A stretch of 42,968 nt of DNA from assembly GCA_017521965.1 (NCBI GenBank), contig JAFXAY010000036.1, forward strand, positions 1 to 42,968, in the 5' to 3' direction. This document shows, in pieces, positions 42,901-42,968 of the stretch; the first letter of the stretch is position 1; every line of letters starts with the position of its first letter. The notes under the pieces are model-generated. The model was not told the origin of the DNA. It saw nothing but the letters and a program-made list of their open reading frames with translations, and made no database searches. The DNA is from Tidjanibacter sp. GTDB taxonomy: Bacteria > Bacteroidota > Bacteroidia > Bacteroidales > Rikenellaceae. Both the position numbers and the translations under genes were made by a program.

Positions 42901-42968
42901 AAAGATGGTTTTGAGAATAATGAGAATAATGGGAATAATATGAATTTAATGATTATCCCATAATTCCC

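Overview
The window is chromosomal DNA from a member of the Bacteroidota, most likely an anaerobic gut-type Bacteroidales with a fairly high GC content; an Alistipes/Rikenellaceae-like genome is my guess, not something proven here. The evidence is the many start regions with a TAnnTTTG -7 box instead of Shine-Dalgarno sites, lipoproteins with a Cys near residue 20, a SecA of about 1,090 residues, a long-form urocanate hydratase beside a bifunctional FtcD, and GC-rich genes separated by very AT-rich spacers. No rRNA, tRNA, transposase, prophage or CRISPR was seen. The genes are housekeeping and metabolic, and the unusual material lies in the spacers.

Layout. 1-390: convergent spacer of repeat modules. 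391-5541 (minus): secA followed by two FKBP-type isomerase lipoproteins, one operon. 5641-8109 (minus): a DUF2851 protein lacking its N-terminal half and a 5'-nucleotidase-like lipoprotein. 8201-9868 (plus): TGS-domain/uridine-kinase-like protein, convergent with aroB (9902-10912, minus). 10995-12797: typA/bipA. 13323-19933 (plus): efflux operon of a TetR regulator, TolC-like channel, membrane-fusion lipoprotein, RND pump and small PII-like protein. 20082-26536 (plus): histidine degradation operon ftcD-hutU-hutH-hutI, which takes histidine to glutamate and passes the formimino carbon to tetrahydrofolate. 26802-29145 (minus): a COG1900 protein, a NIL-domain ferredoxin and a UPF0280/COG2122 protein, the set linked to homocysteine synthesis from aspartate semialdehyde and sulfide in anaerobes. 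29340-33973 (minus): rimP-nusA-infB. 34478-36085 (minus): HerA-like DUF853 ATPase. 36461-38274 (minus): lpxC and lpxA, without the LpxC-FabZ fusion usual in this phylum. 38376-40723 (plus): TonB-like protein and a K+/H+ antiporter. 41066-42259 (minus): MscS/YbdG-like channel. 42339-42842 (plus): SLOG/DUF1273 protein.

The most interesting signal is a set of spacer elements outside any coding region. Family A (five copies, one cut by the window edge) is a roughly 200-300 base composite of up to five hairpins followed by a degenerate CCCTAA/TTAGGG tract. The four complete copies each begin 9-22 bases after a stop codon and point the same way as that gene. Their arms differ in sequence between copies but keep pairing, so structure rather than sequence is conserved. 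Family B (three copies) is a long hairpin directly against the stop codon of fkbp1, infB and lpxA, with compensatory stem changes and two A/C mismatches kept at fixed positions. A third module is a strong terminator hairpin with a TCGA loop (three copies). Together they look like a modular, structured 3'-end system, either RNA elements or a non-autonomous repeat recognised by fold.
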